From contig JAJCYW010000021.1 of NCBI GenBank assembly GCA_029262675.1, positions 194,146 to 258,145 of the forward strand: 64,000 bases of DNA, in the 5' to 3' direction. Source of the DNA: Chloroflexota bacterium (GTDB lineage: Bacteria; Chloroflexota; Dehalococcoidia; DSTF01; RBG-16-68-14). Positions within the stretch are counted from its first letter, which is position 1. The number at the start of each line of letters is the position of its first letter. The notes under the pieces were generated by a model. It ran no database searches, had not been told where the DNA came from, and worked only from the letters and a program-made list of their open reading frames with translations. Position numbers and translations under genes: made by a program. Positions 50,752 through 59,877 of this stretch are shown piece after piece.

Positions 50752-51600
50752 TCATGGCAAGATGATGATCGGAGGGAACGGGATGAAGAACTCCGTCGGC
50801 ATCTTCCAGATCCGCACTCGAGTCGTATCGCACCAAGCGTCGGCGTCCCCACGTCTTACCTTGATCGTAGAGTCGTTGAGCCCGAACCAGCCGACGCCCT
50901 TCTCGGGGAATTCGTCAGCGCCGTGATCCATTCCCCAGTAGAAAATCCCGTCGATTGGCCTGTCACACGTCAGATCTACGACGTAATCGTCGGTGTTGCC
51001 GCCCAAGTCGTGTGTGAATTCCAAGGTCTCGTCCGCTGCAATTGGCTGGAAATCGCTATCGTAGTTCGGTCGCGGAAAGTCGCCGCCGCGGCTGTTGACG
51101 AAACGGCTGTCAAGACCGTCCAGTGAAACCCCGTCGATCGAAGACGCCGTCGCCGCCTGCTCGGCGATCAGCGCGTAAGCGACGGTCGTGATCGGCTGGC
51201 GCGGCGAGAGCGTCTCGCCGTTGACGAACACCTGAAGGTACGTGTCGCCGGACGCGAAGACCGTCGACGTGAGCGGCTCCGTGCTGCCCAGCAGGTGCGT
51301 GAACAGGCCGCCGGAGACCGCAACAGGCACGCTGCCGACGGTTGGCTCCTCCCACAACGCCGTCCCGGCGGCCGCGGCGTCGTAGATTATGAAGGACATG
51401 TTGTAGTTGCCGTCCGCCACCGCTGCGCCGGTACCGGGATCGCTCAGCACACCCTGGTAGCTCATCACGCTGGGCACGCTCGGCGCGACGCCGGCGGCAC
51501 CGCCTCCCGCGCGCACGATCTGGGCTACGTTCATCACCAACGCGGTGACGGCGATCGCCGCGATCGCTCCCAGCGCAAGTGGTATTCGGCTTCCTCGCAT
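50752..51600 (-). CDS. secreted protein with SYQGxLxDPxG-type domain
   Basis: 282 residues. A signal anchor (residues 7-30) precedes VMSYQGVLSDPGTGAAVADGNYNMSF, SGGLFTHLLGS and SPRQPITTVAYALIA, a module found in many large secreted proteins of Chloroflexota, Planctomycetes and others, where it often precedes tail-fibre-like repeats. The second half is unfamiliar and has two cysteines. The ATG at 51600 has GGAGG 6 bases upstream; the frame is open to 51792 but the extra part overlaps the divergent gene. Function unknown. Confidence 0.78.
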   Translation of the reverse strand: MRGSRIPLALGAIAAIAVTALVMNVAQIVRAGGGAAGVAPSVPSVMSYQGVLSDPGTGAAVADGNYNMSFIIYDAAAAGTALWEEPTVGSVPVAVSGGLFTHLLGSTEPLTSTVFASGDTYLQVFVNGETLSPRQPITTVAYALIAEQAATASSIDGVSLDGLDSRFVNSRGGDFPRPNYDSDFQPIAADETLEFTHDLGGNTDDYVVDLTCDRPIDGIFYWGMDHGADEFPEKGVGWFGLNDSTIKVRRGDADAWCDTTRVRIWKMPTEFFIPFPPIIILP

Positions 51601-51749
51601 CTCATGCCTCCTTGCCATCAGTTGCGGAGCCCCCGCCCCGCAGTCACCCGGCGCACCGCCCTTCGCCGTCAGTGGATCGTCACAATTGTACATCCGTTCA
51701 AGCGTGTGTTCAATACCCCCGTGCAGGAGTGTCAACTGCGTATTGGTGG

Positions 51750-51755
51750 TAGAAT
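51750..51755 (+). promoter_or_regulatory. -10 box for a leaderless GT2 gene
   Basis: TAGAAT ends 6 bases before the GTG at 51762. Confidence 0.5.
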
Positions 51756-51761
51756 GGCTCC

Positions 51762-52709
51762 GTGAAGGAATCTCGACCAACATCCCCGTCAATTGGCATC
51801 GTCGCCGTCAACTACAACAGTAAAGGCTTCGTCGGCGATTTTCTCGACTCGCTGGACAGCCTCGACTACGCCGACACCAAGCTGATCGTGGTCGACTCGG
51901 CGTCGACCGACGGCTCGCTAGATGAGATTATCCGCCGCCGCCCGGACGCCGAAATCATCCGCTGCGACGAGAACGTCGGAACGGCGCGCGGCAACAACAT
52001 CGGTTTTCAGCGCTGCCGCGAGCTGGGTGTGGACTACGCGCTGGTGCTCAACAACGACACCACCCACGAACCGGACTTCCTCCGCCGCCTGATGGAGGCT
52101 GCGGACGGCGCCCCGGGCCGCGCGGGCCGTACAATGCTGGTCCCGCGCATCCTCTACGCCGACGACCACGCCCTGATCAGCACCCACGCCGGCGACTTCG
52201 ACTGGACGCTGGGCCTGTTCCGCAATACCTACCACGCCAAGCCGGACAGCGAGGCCACACGTCAGCGTCGCCAGCTCCAGACGGCCAGCTTCTGCTGCTT
52301 CCTTGCGCCGATGTCTGTCTTTAACGAAGTAGGCCCGCTGGACGAGCGCTTCTTCATGTACTACGAAGAGACCGATTTCATCCGAAAGGCGCTGGACCTC
52401 GGATACGTGCTGCTCTACGTACCGGAAGCCGTGATCTACCACGAAGAGAGCGGCTCCAGCGGCGGCGGCTGGATGAACCCGTTCAAGCAATACTACGCCA
52501 GCCGCAACCGCCTCTACTTGGTGCGCAAGCACGCCAGTTCCCGCATCCGCTACGCGCTGTTCACGCTCTACTTCTGGGCTGGCCGGCTCGCCAAACTGCC
52601 GTGCTATATTGTCCCGCGACAGCGGGCCCTGATCCGGGCGCAACTTCGCGGCATGGCCGACTACTACCAGGGACACATGGGCCGCACGCTAGAGGTCGAG
52701 GACTTTTAG
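51762..52709 (+). CDS. glycosyltransferase family 2 (rhamnosyltransferase-like)
   Basis: GT-A fold inverting glycosyltransferase of 315 residues: GIVAVNYNSKGFVGDFLDSL, VVDSASTDGS for the nucleotide, VLNNDT (the metal-binding DxD variant NND), then FMYYEETDF with the catalytic acid. This subgroup resembles WbbL/RfbF rhamnosyltransferases, which fits a dTDP-deoxysugar donor from RmlAB. The C-terminal 60 residues are amphipathic and basic, probably membrane-associated. GTG start with a TAGAAT box 6 bases upstream. Confidence 0.9.
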   Translation: MKESRPTSPSIGIVAVNYNSKGFVGDFLDSLDSLDYADTKLIVVDSASTDGSLDEIIRRRPDAEIIRCDENVGTARGNNIGFQRCRELGVDYALVLNNDTTHEPDFLRRLMEAADGAPGRAGRTMLVPRILYADDHALISTHAGDFDWTLGLFRNTYHAKPDSEATRQRRQLQTASFCCFLAPMSVFNEVGPLDERFFMYYEETDFIRKALDLGYVLLYVPEAVIYHEESGSSGGGWMNPFKQYYASRNRLYLVRKHASSRIRYALFTLYFWAGRLAKLPCYIVPRQRALIRAQLRGMADYYQGHMGRTLEVEDF

Positions 52710-52750
52710 CGACATGGGCCGGGCGGTCCCCAGCGGCGCGGCGTAGCGGA

Positions 52751-53875
52751 ATGCGAATCGCGCTCGATTGCTCCGCGATCCCGCAGCAGATGGCGGGCGC
52801 GGGCGTCTACAGCTACGCACTGACCAACGCTCTCCTCGCGCTCGATACGCCGCACGACTTCGTCGTCTTCGCCCGCCCGGGGCTGTTCGAGGACGCCGCC
52901 GCCGCGAACGGAAAGACAACGGTCGTCCCGATCGCCGCCTCGTCGCGAGCGCGGCGGCTGGCGTGGGAACAGCTCTCGATGCCGCCGCTGCTGCGGCAGC
53001 ATCGCATCGACGTGCTCCACTCCACTCACCACCACACGCCCGTCGTGCGCCGCGTCGCCGCCAAGCGCGTCGTGACCATGCACGACGTGACGTTCCTCGT
53101 CCTGCCGGAGCGCTATCCGCTCGTACGGCGGCTCTACATGTCGACGCTGACGCGCCTAGCCGCGCGCGTCGCCGACCGCATTATCGTCCCGTCGCAGGCG
53201 ACGCGCGAAGGGGTGCTGGCTCGCCTGGGCGTCGAAGGGGACCACGTGCGTGTGATCCCGGACGCCGCTGGCGAGCAGTTCACGCCGTCCTCCGCCGACG
53301 AGGTCGACCGGGTACGTTCCGCATATGGCCTTCAGGGCGATTACGTGCTCAGCGTCGGCAGCCTGGAGCCGGGCAAGAATCGCGGCAGCCTGCTCCGCGC
53401 CGTCGCGAAGCTGCGTGACGAAGGCGTCGATTGCACGCTCGCGATCGCCGGCCAGCGCGGCTGGCGCTACGAGGGCGACGAAGTGCTGACGCAACAGCTC
53501 GGCCTCGGCGAGCGCGTGCGCTTCCTCGGCTACGTGCCGTCCGCCGATCTGCCACCGCTCTACACGGGCGCTGCGCTGTTCGCCTTTCCGTCGCTCTACG
53601 AAGGCTTCGGCCTACCGATCCTCGAAGCGATGGGCTGCGGCACACCGGTGGTGACGAGCGACGTGTCTTCCATGCCGGAAGCCGCCGGCGACGCCGCGCT
53701 ACTCGTCGACCCGCTCGACGTGGATGCGATCGCGGTGGCGCTGCGACGGCTGCTGACAGACGACCCGCTGCGGGCAGACCTGCGCGAGCGCGGCCTGCGG
53801 CGCGCGGCGGAGTTCTCGTGGCGACGCACGGCGCAAGAAACGCTAGCCGCGTACGAGGAGTTGGCGGCGAACTAG
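52751..53875 (+). CDS. glycosyltransferase family 4 (mannosyltransferase-like)
   Basis: 374 residues: RIALDCSAIPQQMAGAGVYSYA at the N-terminus, STHHHTP, TMHDVTFLVLPE, then VGSLEPGKNRGSLL and the E-x7-E motif in PSLYEGFGLPILEAMGCG. It belongs to the common GT4 branch of alpha-mannosyl/rhamnosyltransferases and is distinct from the four paralogues at 33335-40131, which start with a different GGQG loop. The ATG at 52751 opens the fold; the longer frame lies within the previous gene. Confidence 0.92.
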   Translation: MRIALDCSAIPQQMAGAGVYSYALTNALLALDTPHDFVVFARPGLFEDAAAANGKTTVVPIAASSRARRLAWEQLSMPPLLRQHRIDVLHSTHHHTPVVRRVAAKRVVTMHDVTFLVLPERYPLVRRLYMSTLTRLAARVADRIIVPSQATREGVLARLGVEGDHVRVIPDAAGEQFTPSSADEVDRVRSAYGLQGDYVLSVGSLEPGKNRGSLLRAVAKLRDEGVDCTLAIAGQRGWRYEGDEVLTQQLGLGERVRFLGYVPSADLPPLYTGAALFAFPSLYEGFGLPILEAMGCGTPVVTSDVSSMPEAAGDAALLVDPLDVDAIAVALRRLLTDDPLRADLRERGLRRAAEFSWRRTAQETLAAYEELAAN

Positions 53876-53964
53876 CAGCGTCGCCGTCAGCGAGTGCGTA
53901 AGCTCACGTAGCGAACACACCCAAACCAACGACCGCCCGACCTAATTCTGGTACGTTTCCTGTC

Positions 53965-54852
53965 GTGGACTTATCGTTCGTCATCGTCAGTTTCAACGGC
54001 CGCGATCACCTGCGCCGCTGCCTCACGTCGATCTACGAACACACGAAGGACATCGATTTCGAGGTCATCATCGTCGACAACGCGTCGGCGGACGGCACGC
54101 CGGAGATGGTCGTTGCTGAGTACCCGCAAACGACGCTCGTGCGCCGCTCGGAGAACGCCGGCTTCGCCTACGCCGTCAACCAGGGCATCACGGTGGCGAG
54201 CGGGGACAACTTCCTGATCCTGAATCCAGACGCCGAGTTGCTCTCCAACGCCGCGCTGGCGCTAGCAGAGGAGTTAGCGACGCGGCCGGACGTCGGCGTG
54301 TTGGCGCCGAAGATCGTTGACGCGGACGGCGCGCTGCAGCTCTCCTGCCGCGCGTTCCCCGCGTTTAGCACAGCGCTCTTCAATCGCTACTCGCTGCTGA
54401 CGCGGATCTTCGGACGCAATCGATTCTCCAGCCGTTACCTCATGACCGACTTCGATCACACTGAGACGGCGGACGTCGACTGGGCATCCGCCGCCTGCTG
54501 GGCGGTGCCGCGCCGCGCGTTCGAGAAAGTCGGCCCCTTGGACGACAGCTACTTCTGGACGATCGAAGACGTTGACTACTGCCAGCGCGTTCACTGCGCC
54601 GGCCTGCGCGTCGTCTACTTCCCGGATGTCGCGGTGCGGCACCTCATCGGCGGCAGCTCGCGAACGCTCCCCTACCGCACGGTGATCGCGCGCCACCGCG
54701 GCATGTGGCGCTACTATCGCAGCTACTTGCGGCCGAAGTCCGTTTTGACACGGCCCTTCGTCGATGCGTCCGTCTGGGCCGGAATCCAGGCGCGCTGCGC
54801 GCTCCACTTGGCGATGACGGGAGTGAAGCGGCTGATTCGAGGAAACGACTAG
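53965..54852 (+). CDS. glycosyltransferase family 2
   Basis: 295 residues: LSFVIVSFNGRDHLRRCLTS, IVDNASADGTPEM, LILNPDAEL (DxD-type metal site), WASAACWAVPRRAF and FWTIEDVDYC with the catalytic acid. Same subgroup as the GT2 at 51762. GTG start; TACGTT (53952-53957) ends 7 bases before it, so a leaderless transcript is possible. The stop overlaps the convergent WecA-like gene by 4 bases. Confidence 0.9.
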   Translation: MDLSFVIVSFNGRDHLRRCLTSIYEHTKDIDFEVIIVDNASADGTPEMVVAEYPQTTLVRRSENAGFAYAVNQGITVASGDNFLILNPDAELLSNAALALAEELATRPDVGVLAPKIVDADGALQLSCRAFPAFSTALFNRYSLLTRIFGRNRFSSRYLMTDFDHTETADVDWASAACWAVPRRAFEKVGPLDDSYFWTIEDVDYCQRVHCAGLRVVYFPDVAVRHLIGGSSRTLPYRTVIARHRGMWRYYRSYLRPKSVLTRPFVDASVWAGIQARCALHLAMTGVKRLIRGND

Positions 54853-56021
54853 GAATCGCGAGAGGCGGCGGGACGCGCCTGCTCTGAGGCGGTCTTGTCC
54901 GGCGCGGGCCCGTCCGGCCCGTCTTTCTCAGCCCAGCGCAGGTGGCGGCGCAGCCAGACGATACTGGCGCTGTTCCAGATCGAGAGCACATAGCCGAGCC
55001 GCGTCATCAGTACCAGCACAAGCAGAAACGCGCTGCCGACGACGGCGACCTCGAGCGGGAAGTAGTGGACGTAGTGGAGCAGCATCGCCGCGGTGGAGAA
55101 GAGCACGGCAATGCCGTACACCACGATGAGCAGGCCGCGCGGACCGAAGCCCGTCTCCTCCAGCCGGTGGTGGATGTGCTGTTCATCGCCGATCAACGGA
55201 TGGCGATGGTCGAGAGCGCGGCGGACGAACTGGAGGGCCGTATCGAGAATCGGGAAGCCGAGGGCGACGATGGGCACCGCCACGAAGACCGTGTCTGTGA
55301 CACCCGTAGCGGCCCGAATGGAGAGCGCGCCGAGGATGAAGCCGACCAGGTAGGCGCCGGAGTCGCCGAGGTAGACCGAGGCCGGCGGCAGGTTGAAAGC
55401 CAGCAGACCGAGGCCCGCGCCCGCGACTACGACGAGCAGCAGCGCGACGGTGGGGTGCCCGGCGTTGGCAGCGATCTGCGCAAGTGTCGCGGCAGCGAGG
55501 ATCGTAACGCCGACGGCAACGCCGTCCCTGCCGTCGATCAGGTTGATCGCGTTCGTGAAGAAGACGATCCAGAGCACCGTCAGAACGGGTGCCGCGATGC
55601 CAAGCTCGAGTTCCGGACCCCAGGGCAGCCCGACCTGATCGAGCTGGTAGCCGGCCGAGTAGACGGCCGACGCGGCCGCGATCTGGACCGCGAGCTTCGG
55701 CTGCCAGGCCAGCAGCTTGACGTCGTCGAGGAAGCCGATGGCGAACACCAGCGCGCAGGCGGCGAGGAAGGCGAGGAAATCACCGGACTTGGGAGAGAAG
55801 AACTCGTCGGCCTGATCCGATAGGGCGGACGCGACGAACGGCGTTACCGCGAAGGCCAGCAGGATCGCCAGACCGCCCCAGCGCGGCCGCTCGCTGGCGC
55901 CGCGCGCCTGCTGGAACAGGGCGCTGAGGCTGGGCATTCGCGACGCGGCCAACAAGGCCACAGTCGCCGCCAGCCCAAACGTGAGCGCCAGTGCCAGCGT
56001 GATCAGGTAGACGTCGACCAT
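54849..56021 (-). CDS. undecaprenyl-phosphate sugar-1-phosphate transferase (WecA/TagO-like)
   Basis: 390 residues, about ten membrane segments. Hallmarks of the MraY/WecA family are present: GFLDDVK (Asp-Asp), NAINLIDGRDGVAVG, YLGDSGA and the cytoplasmic HIHHR. The last motif is typical of WecA/TagO, which put GlcNAc-1-P on undecaprenyl phosphate to begin a cell-envelope polymer. A soluble C-terminal tail of 40 residues is acidic and Pro-rich. ATG at 56021 has GGGGAGAG upstream and is preferred to the GTG four codons earlier. It would start the glycan that the neighbouring transferases extend. Confidence 0.92.
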   Translation of the reverse strand: MVDVYLITLALALTFGLAATVALLAASRMPSLSALFQQARGASERPRWGGLAILLAFAVTPFVASALSDQADEFFSPKSGDFLAFLAACALVFAIGFLDDVKLLAWQPKLAVQIAAASAVYSAGYQLDQVGLPWGPELELGIAAPVLTVLWIVFFTNAINLIDGRDGVAVGVTILAAATLAQIAANAGHPTVALLLVVVAGAGLGLLAFNLPPASVYLGDSGAYLVGFILGALSIRAATGVTDTVFVAVPIVALGFPILDTALQFVRRALDHRHPLIGDEQHIHHRLEETGFGPRGLLIVVYGIAVLFSTAAMLLHYVHYFPLEVAVVGSAFLLVLVLMTRLGYVLSIWNSASIVWLRRHLRWAEKDGPDGPAPDKTASEQARPAASRDS

Positions 56022-56090
56022 AACTCTCCCCACAGGGTGCGCTTCGGCTTAGTGTAACACGGCTTTTTTCGTAGCTGCTAGATTGCGCGC

Positions 56091-56612
56091 TTGCAACGTG
56101 GGCACGCAGGCGACTACACTCGAATCGACGTGTTGCACCGGCTCCCGCTCGCCATCGTGTTTCTCACCGCTGTGTTCTCCATAACGGCGCTGCTGGCGTG
56201 CGGCGGCGACTCCTTCAATCGCTCCCCTACTCTCGAGAACGAACCTACGCTGCCGCCCGTAACACCCATTGCGCGGCCAGCAGGTATCCCGGTCACCGCG
56301 ACGGAGGTTCGCTCCGGACTGGAACTGGGCAGCATCGTCCGGCAGGCCGGCGGAGAACCGGCTACCAGCGACATCCGCAGGTTGCTCTCAGCCGTCTGCG
56401 ATGACGACGTGATCTGGTTCCGCACGGACCACGAGTCGATCTACGCGGCAGCGGCATGCACGGGGTTCTGGGACCCGGAGACTCTGCTCCTCTTCGCAGT
56501 ACAGGATGTCGCAATCGAGATCGCCGTCGACGACACGCGCTTCCAGATTTTCATCGAGACGGTGCCGGGCGCGCAGGCCGAGTTCACGGCCAGCGGCGTC
56601 TGGGTCGACTGA
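56091..56612 (+). CDS. small lipoprotein of unknown function
   Basis: 173 residues from the TTG start at 56091, or 160 from GTG at 56130. A hydrophobic segment ends in the lipobox ALLAC followed by GGDS, then a Pro/Thr-rich linker and a globular domain with three cysteines and a beta-rich end (FIETVPGAQAEF). No family is recognised. TAGATT (56079-56084) ends 6 bases before the TTG and TACACT (56115-56120) 9 bases before the GTG, so either start could be leaderless. Confidence 0.75.
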   Translation: MQRGHAGDYTRIDVLHRLPLAIVFLTAVFSITALLACGGDSFNRSPTLENEPTLPPVTPIARPAGIPVTATEVRSGLELGSIVRQAGGEPATSDIRRLLSAVCDDDVIWFRTDHESIYAAAACTGFWDPETLLLFAVQDVAIEIAVDDTRFQIFIETVPGAQAEFTASGVWVD

Positions 56613-56615
56613 ACG

Positions 56616-57365
56616 GTGCCGCGCATTCGAGCCGTGGTGTTCGACCTCGGCCACACTGTCTGGAATTTCTCCCCCCGCACGCACGTACGGCGGCTCGTCG
56701 CGCTCCAGATGCATCTTCGGCTACGGGACAGCCTGGGCGCTGGCGCGCCGGCGCCCGAAGCGATCGACGCGGCCTTCATCAGCGCGATCCAGCGCTGGAT
56801 GTCCGTCTGGGAAAGCGATGACCTCGTACAACCGCCGACGGAGAAGCTCGTGCGTGAGGCGCTCGAGCTCGTCGGCGTAACGCCCGTGTCCGAGGAACTG
56901 GCAACCCTCACCCGGCTTGGCTTCGGCAGCGAACGGGACGTACCCACCGTGGAGCCCGACACGCTCGCCGCGTTTGGCTGGCTCGAGCAGCGCGGCGCCG
57001 TAATGGGCTGCGTCACGAACACGATTCTGCTGGAGGAGGCCATCGTCGAGCTACTGGAGCGTTTGGGACTGCGCCGCTACCTGCAGTCGATGGTCGTCTC
57101 CAGCAACACGGACTTCCGCAAGCCGCACGCGTCGCTATTCCGCCTCGCTCTGGAAGAACTCGGCGTGGCGCCAAACGAAGCGCTCTTCGTCGGCGACCGG
57201 CTCGTCGACGACATCAGCGGCGCGAAGGCGATCGGCATGCGGGCGGTGTTGACGCACCAATACAGGCAGGAGCCGCTGGTGGGCGCGCGGGTCGCGCCGG
57301 ACGGCGTTCTGCGGCGGCTGGGCGACCTGCCGCAACTAATCGAACAGTTGGAAGAACGCGACTGA
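56616..57365 (+). CDS. HAD-superfamily hydrolase
   Basis: 249 residues with the C1-cap layout. Motif I is FDLGHT: the nucleophile Asp10 is present but the usual second aspartate is Gly12, as in many HAD proteins that are dehalogenase-like or poor phosphatases. Motif II is CVTNT, motif III the Lys in FRKPH, and motif IV GDRLVDDISGAKAIG. Substrate unknown. GTG start 3 bases after the lipoprotein gene. Confidence 0.88.
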   Translation: MPRIRAVVFDLGHTVWNFSPRTHVRRLVALQMHLRLRDSLGAGAPAPEAIDAAFISAIQRWMSVWESDDLVQPPTEKLVREALELVGVTPVSEELATLTRLGFGSERDVPTVEPDTLAAFGWLEQRGAVMGCVTNTILLEEAIVELLERLGLRRYLQSMVVSSNTDFRKPHASLFRLALEELGVAPNEALFVGDRLVDDISGAKAIGMRAVLTHQYRQEPLVGARVAPDGVLRRLGDLPQLIEQLEERD

Positions 57366-57386
57366 TCGCGCCCGTCCCGGGGCCAG

Positions 57387-59042
57387 CTAGCCGCGAAAGC
57401 CGTTCGCGATCGGCAGCCGGCGATCGCGGCCGAAGGCACGCGGCGTGATCTTAACGCCCGGCGGCGACTGACGCCGCTTATACTCGCTCGCGTCGACGAG
57501 CTGCATGACCCGACGCACCATCGCCTCGTCGTAGCCAAGCGCCACGATCTCCTCCAGGCTCCGCTCCTGTTCGACGTAGGACTCCAAGACAGGGTCCAAC
57601 TCCTCGTAAGGTGGCAGCGAATCGCTGTCGAGCTGGTCATCGCGCAGCTCGGCGGACGGCGGCTTCTCGATCACATCGCGCGGTATCAACTCACGCCCGG
57701 CCACAGCGTTGCGGTGTTCGGCCAGGCGGTAAGCGAGCGTCTTGGGCACATCCTTGATCACGGCGAAGCCCCCGACCATATCGCCATAAAGCGTGCAGTA
57801 GCCAGTGGCGTACTCGCTCTTGTTGCCCGTCGTGAGGACTATCCAGCCGAACTTGTTGGATAGCGACATCAGGATGTTGCCGCGGATGCGGGCCTGCACG
57901 TTCTCCTCCGCGGTGCCCGGCGCTGTGCCAGCGAACGCGGGCTCCAGCATCTCCAGAAACGCCGCGTGGGCGGGTTCGATCGGCGTCAGCAGCAGCTCAA
58001 TTCCCAGGTTCTCCGCGAGCCGGGCGGCGTCGTTCATCGAACCCTCGGAGGAGAAGCGCGAGGGCATCGAGACGCCGCGTACGTTCTCCGCACCGAGTGC
58101 GTCGACTGCTATCGCCGCCACGAGACTGGAGTCGATGCCGCCGGAGAGGCCGACGAGGACAGATCGGAAGCCGACCTTGCGAACGTAGTCGCGCGTGCCG
58201 GTGACGAGCGCCGCGTAGACTTCGGCTTCTTCGCTCAATGGCTCCGCGATGCGCGGTGCAGAAGCCGGCTGCTCGTCCGCGGCCGACCCGCCGGTGGCGG
58301 CCGCGTCGCCTACGGCGATCTCGCAGACGAGCAGCTCCTCTTCGAACTGCGCGGCGCGGGCGATGACGGCGCCGTTCGTGTCGATCACCGTGCTGCCGCC
58401 GTCGAAGACAAGCTCGTCCTGGCCGCCGACCATGTTGACGTAGCAGACGGCGACGCCGTTCTCGGTCGCGCGGGCGGCCAGCATGCGCTCGCGGTCGAGC
58501 CGCTTGCCCATGCGGTACGGCGAGCCGTTGATGTTGAGGACAACGCTCGCGCCGGTCGCGGCCTGCTCCTCCGTTGGGCCGCCCCGCTCCCAGATATCCT
58601 CGCAAACGTTGACGCCGACTGCCGCGCCCGCGACCTCGAACACCGGAGCCGCGGTCCCCGGCGCAAAATAGCGCCGCTCGTCGAAGACACCGTAGTTGGG
58701 CAGGAGCTGCTTGCGATAGACCCCGGCCAACGTTCCATCGCGAACGACGGCGGCCGCGTTGTAGAGCTCGCCGTCGCCATCGACGAAGCCGACGACGAGC
58801 GTGATCCCGGCGGGTGCCGATGCAACGACCCGCTCCAGCGCCGCGCGGTTGGCAGTGATGAAGCTGCCCCGTAGCAGCAGGTCTTCCGGCGGATAGCCGG
58901 TGATGGCGAGCTCCGGAAACGCGACGACATCGCACTTCGTTGCCGCTGCGTCAGCCGCGAACGCCAAGATCTTCGCGACGTTGCCGTCGATGTCGCCAAC
59001 TGCCGTGTTGATCTGCGCCAGCCCGATTCGCAGTGTTTGCAT
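57387..59042 (-). CDS. nadE: glutamine-dependent NAD+ synthetase
   Basis: 551 residues. The N-terminal nitrilase-like domain releases ammonia from glutamine with the triad Glu44 (FPELAITGY), Lys111 (YRKQLLPN) and Cys147 (NVCEDIWE). The synthetase domain (from about 270) has the ATP loop GLSGGIDSSLVAA (300-306 core) and TTGNKSEYATGY, and amidates nicotinate adenine dinucleotide to NAD+. The ATG at 59042 starts the conserved QTLRIGLAQINTAVGD; the longer frame reads into untranscribed DNA. TACACT on the minus strand (59047-59052) ends 4 bases before the start. Confidence 0.96.
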   Translation of the reverse strand: MQTLRIGLAQINTAVGDIDGNVAKILAFAADAAATKCDVVAFPELAITGYPPEDLLLRGSFITANRAALERVVASAPAGITLVVGFVDGDGELYNAAAVVRDGTLAGVYRKQLLPNYGVFDERRYFAPGTAAPVFEVAGAAVGVNVCEDIWERGGPTEEQAATGASVVLNINGSPYRMGKRLDRERMLAARATENGVAVCYVNMVGGQDELVFDGGSTVIDTNGAVIARAAQFEEELLVCEIAVGDAAATGGSAADEQPASAPRIAEPLSEEAEVYAALVTGTRDYVRKVGFRSVLVGLSGGIDSSLVAAIAVDALGAENVRGVSMPSRFSSEGSMNDAARLAENLGIELLLTPIEPAHAAFLEMLEPAFAGTAPGTAEENVQARIRGNILMSLSNKFGWIVLTTGNKSEYATGYCTLYGDMVGGFAVIKDVPKTLAYRLAEHRNAVAGRELIPRDVIEKPPSAELRDDQLDSDSLPPYEELDPVLESYVEQERSLEEIVALGYDEAMVRRVMQLVDASEYKRRQSPPGVKITPRAFGRDRRLPIANGFRG

Positions 59043-59339
59043 AGTTAGTGTACCAAGTACGCTAAGTCGCCTGTCTCCATTATCGTAGTTGTCGGCCGGA
59101 CGGGTCAAGGATGCGTACGTGTTCCCTACGCAAGTAACGCATCGCAACGTCCTGCCCGCGCCGGAAAGTACTCGGAAGTACTACGGTGGAGTCCGCGAGC
59201 CGAGCGTCTAGAGGGCCTAGCGGGGGGAGTGACGCCGCCCAGGTGGTGCTTGGAGCGCTTCCGGAATCTGCGAGCCTCCTCGCTGATGACCCGTCGCGGC
59301 TTGGGCGCAAGCGGGATTGGCGAGAACGGGAAGTTTGAT

Positions 59340-59370
59340 TTGGCAAAAAGGTGTTTGTATTGTCTATACT
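59340..59370 (+). promoter_or_regulatory. possible promoter in the nadE-upstream gap
   Basis: TTGGCA (59340-59345), a long 19-base spacer and TATACT (59365-59370). One base later an ATG opens a 24-codon frame. The local DNA is AT-richer than its surroundings. Confidence 0.35.
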
Positions 59371-59544
59371 CATGAGTAGTTACCTCGTTCGCCAGGCGTC
59401 GCACCTGCCCTTCGATGCTGCAAAAGCGCTTATGCAGGTTAGCTGAGCGGTTCTACTATGTCAACTAGCCTTGCGCCGGTGCGCGGGCGGGCGCAAGGGG
59501 CCGCACTCGCGCCCAGTGGGAGCTCTGCGAGGTGGCGGCGATGA

Positions 59545-59790
59545 TGCGGACCGACGTGCGCCGCAACGTGCCGGAGCTGGGCGGGTGGCTGCCGCCCAAG
59601 TGCGCGAGAAGCGCTTGGGGCTACTGCGACGAGGACAACGGTTTCTGGGAGCAAGTGTCCGATCGGCAAGAAGCGGCCGCACAAGCGCGACATGTTCCAG
59701 ACATTCGCATCGCACCGGAAGGGCGAACTGATCCCGCTCGACGTCGCGGATTACAAGCTGATCGAACGCGAAGACTCCGGCGTCGCGTAG
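59545..59790 (+). pseudogene. possible decayed or frameshifted gene
   Basis: The gap 59043-59877 has no convincing intact gene. One frame ending at 59790 reads like protein near its end (PHKRDMFQTFASHRKGE then LIPLDVADYKLIERED), while an overlapping frame (from 59532) reads WGYCDEDNGFWEQ just before it, so the two may be halves of one gene with a shift near 59650. I cannot name a family. Upstream minus-strand frames are Arg/Ser/Pro-rich and look like noise. Confidence 0.3.
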
Positions 59791-59877
59791 GCGGCCAGCC
59801 GCATGGCGGGAGTCAGCGCAACGGCTGCAACTTGAGGCGTACGAGCCTTTATGATCGGCCGCCACCAGCTGGTGTCA

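Noticed and set aside
57966..58874. Plus-strand frame opposite nadE
   Set aside because: Shadow of the conserved nadE coding sequence, with no independent features.
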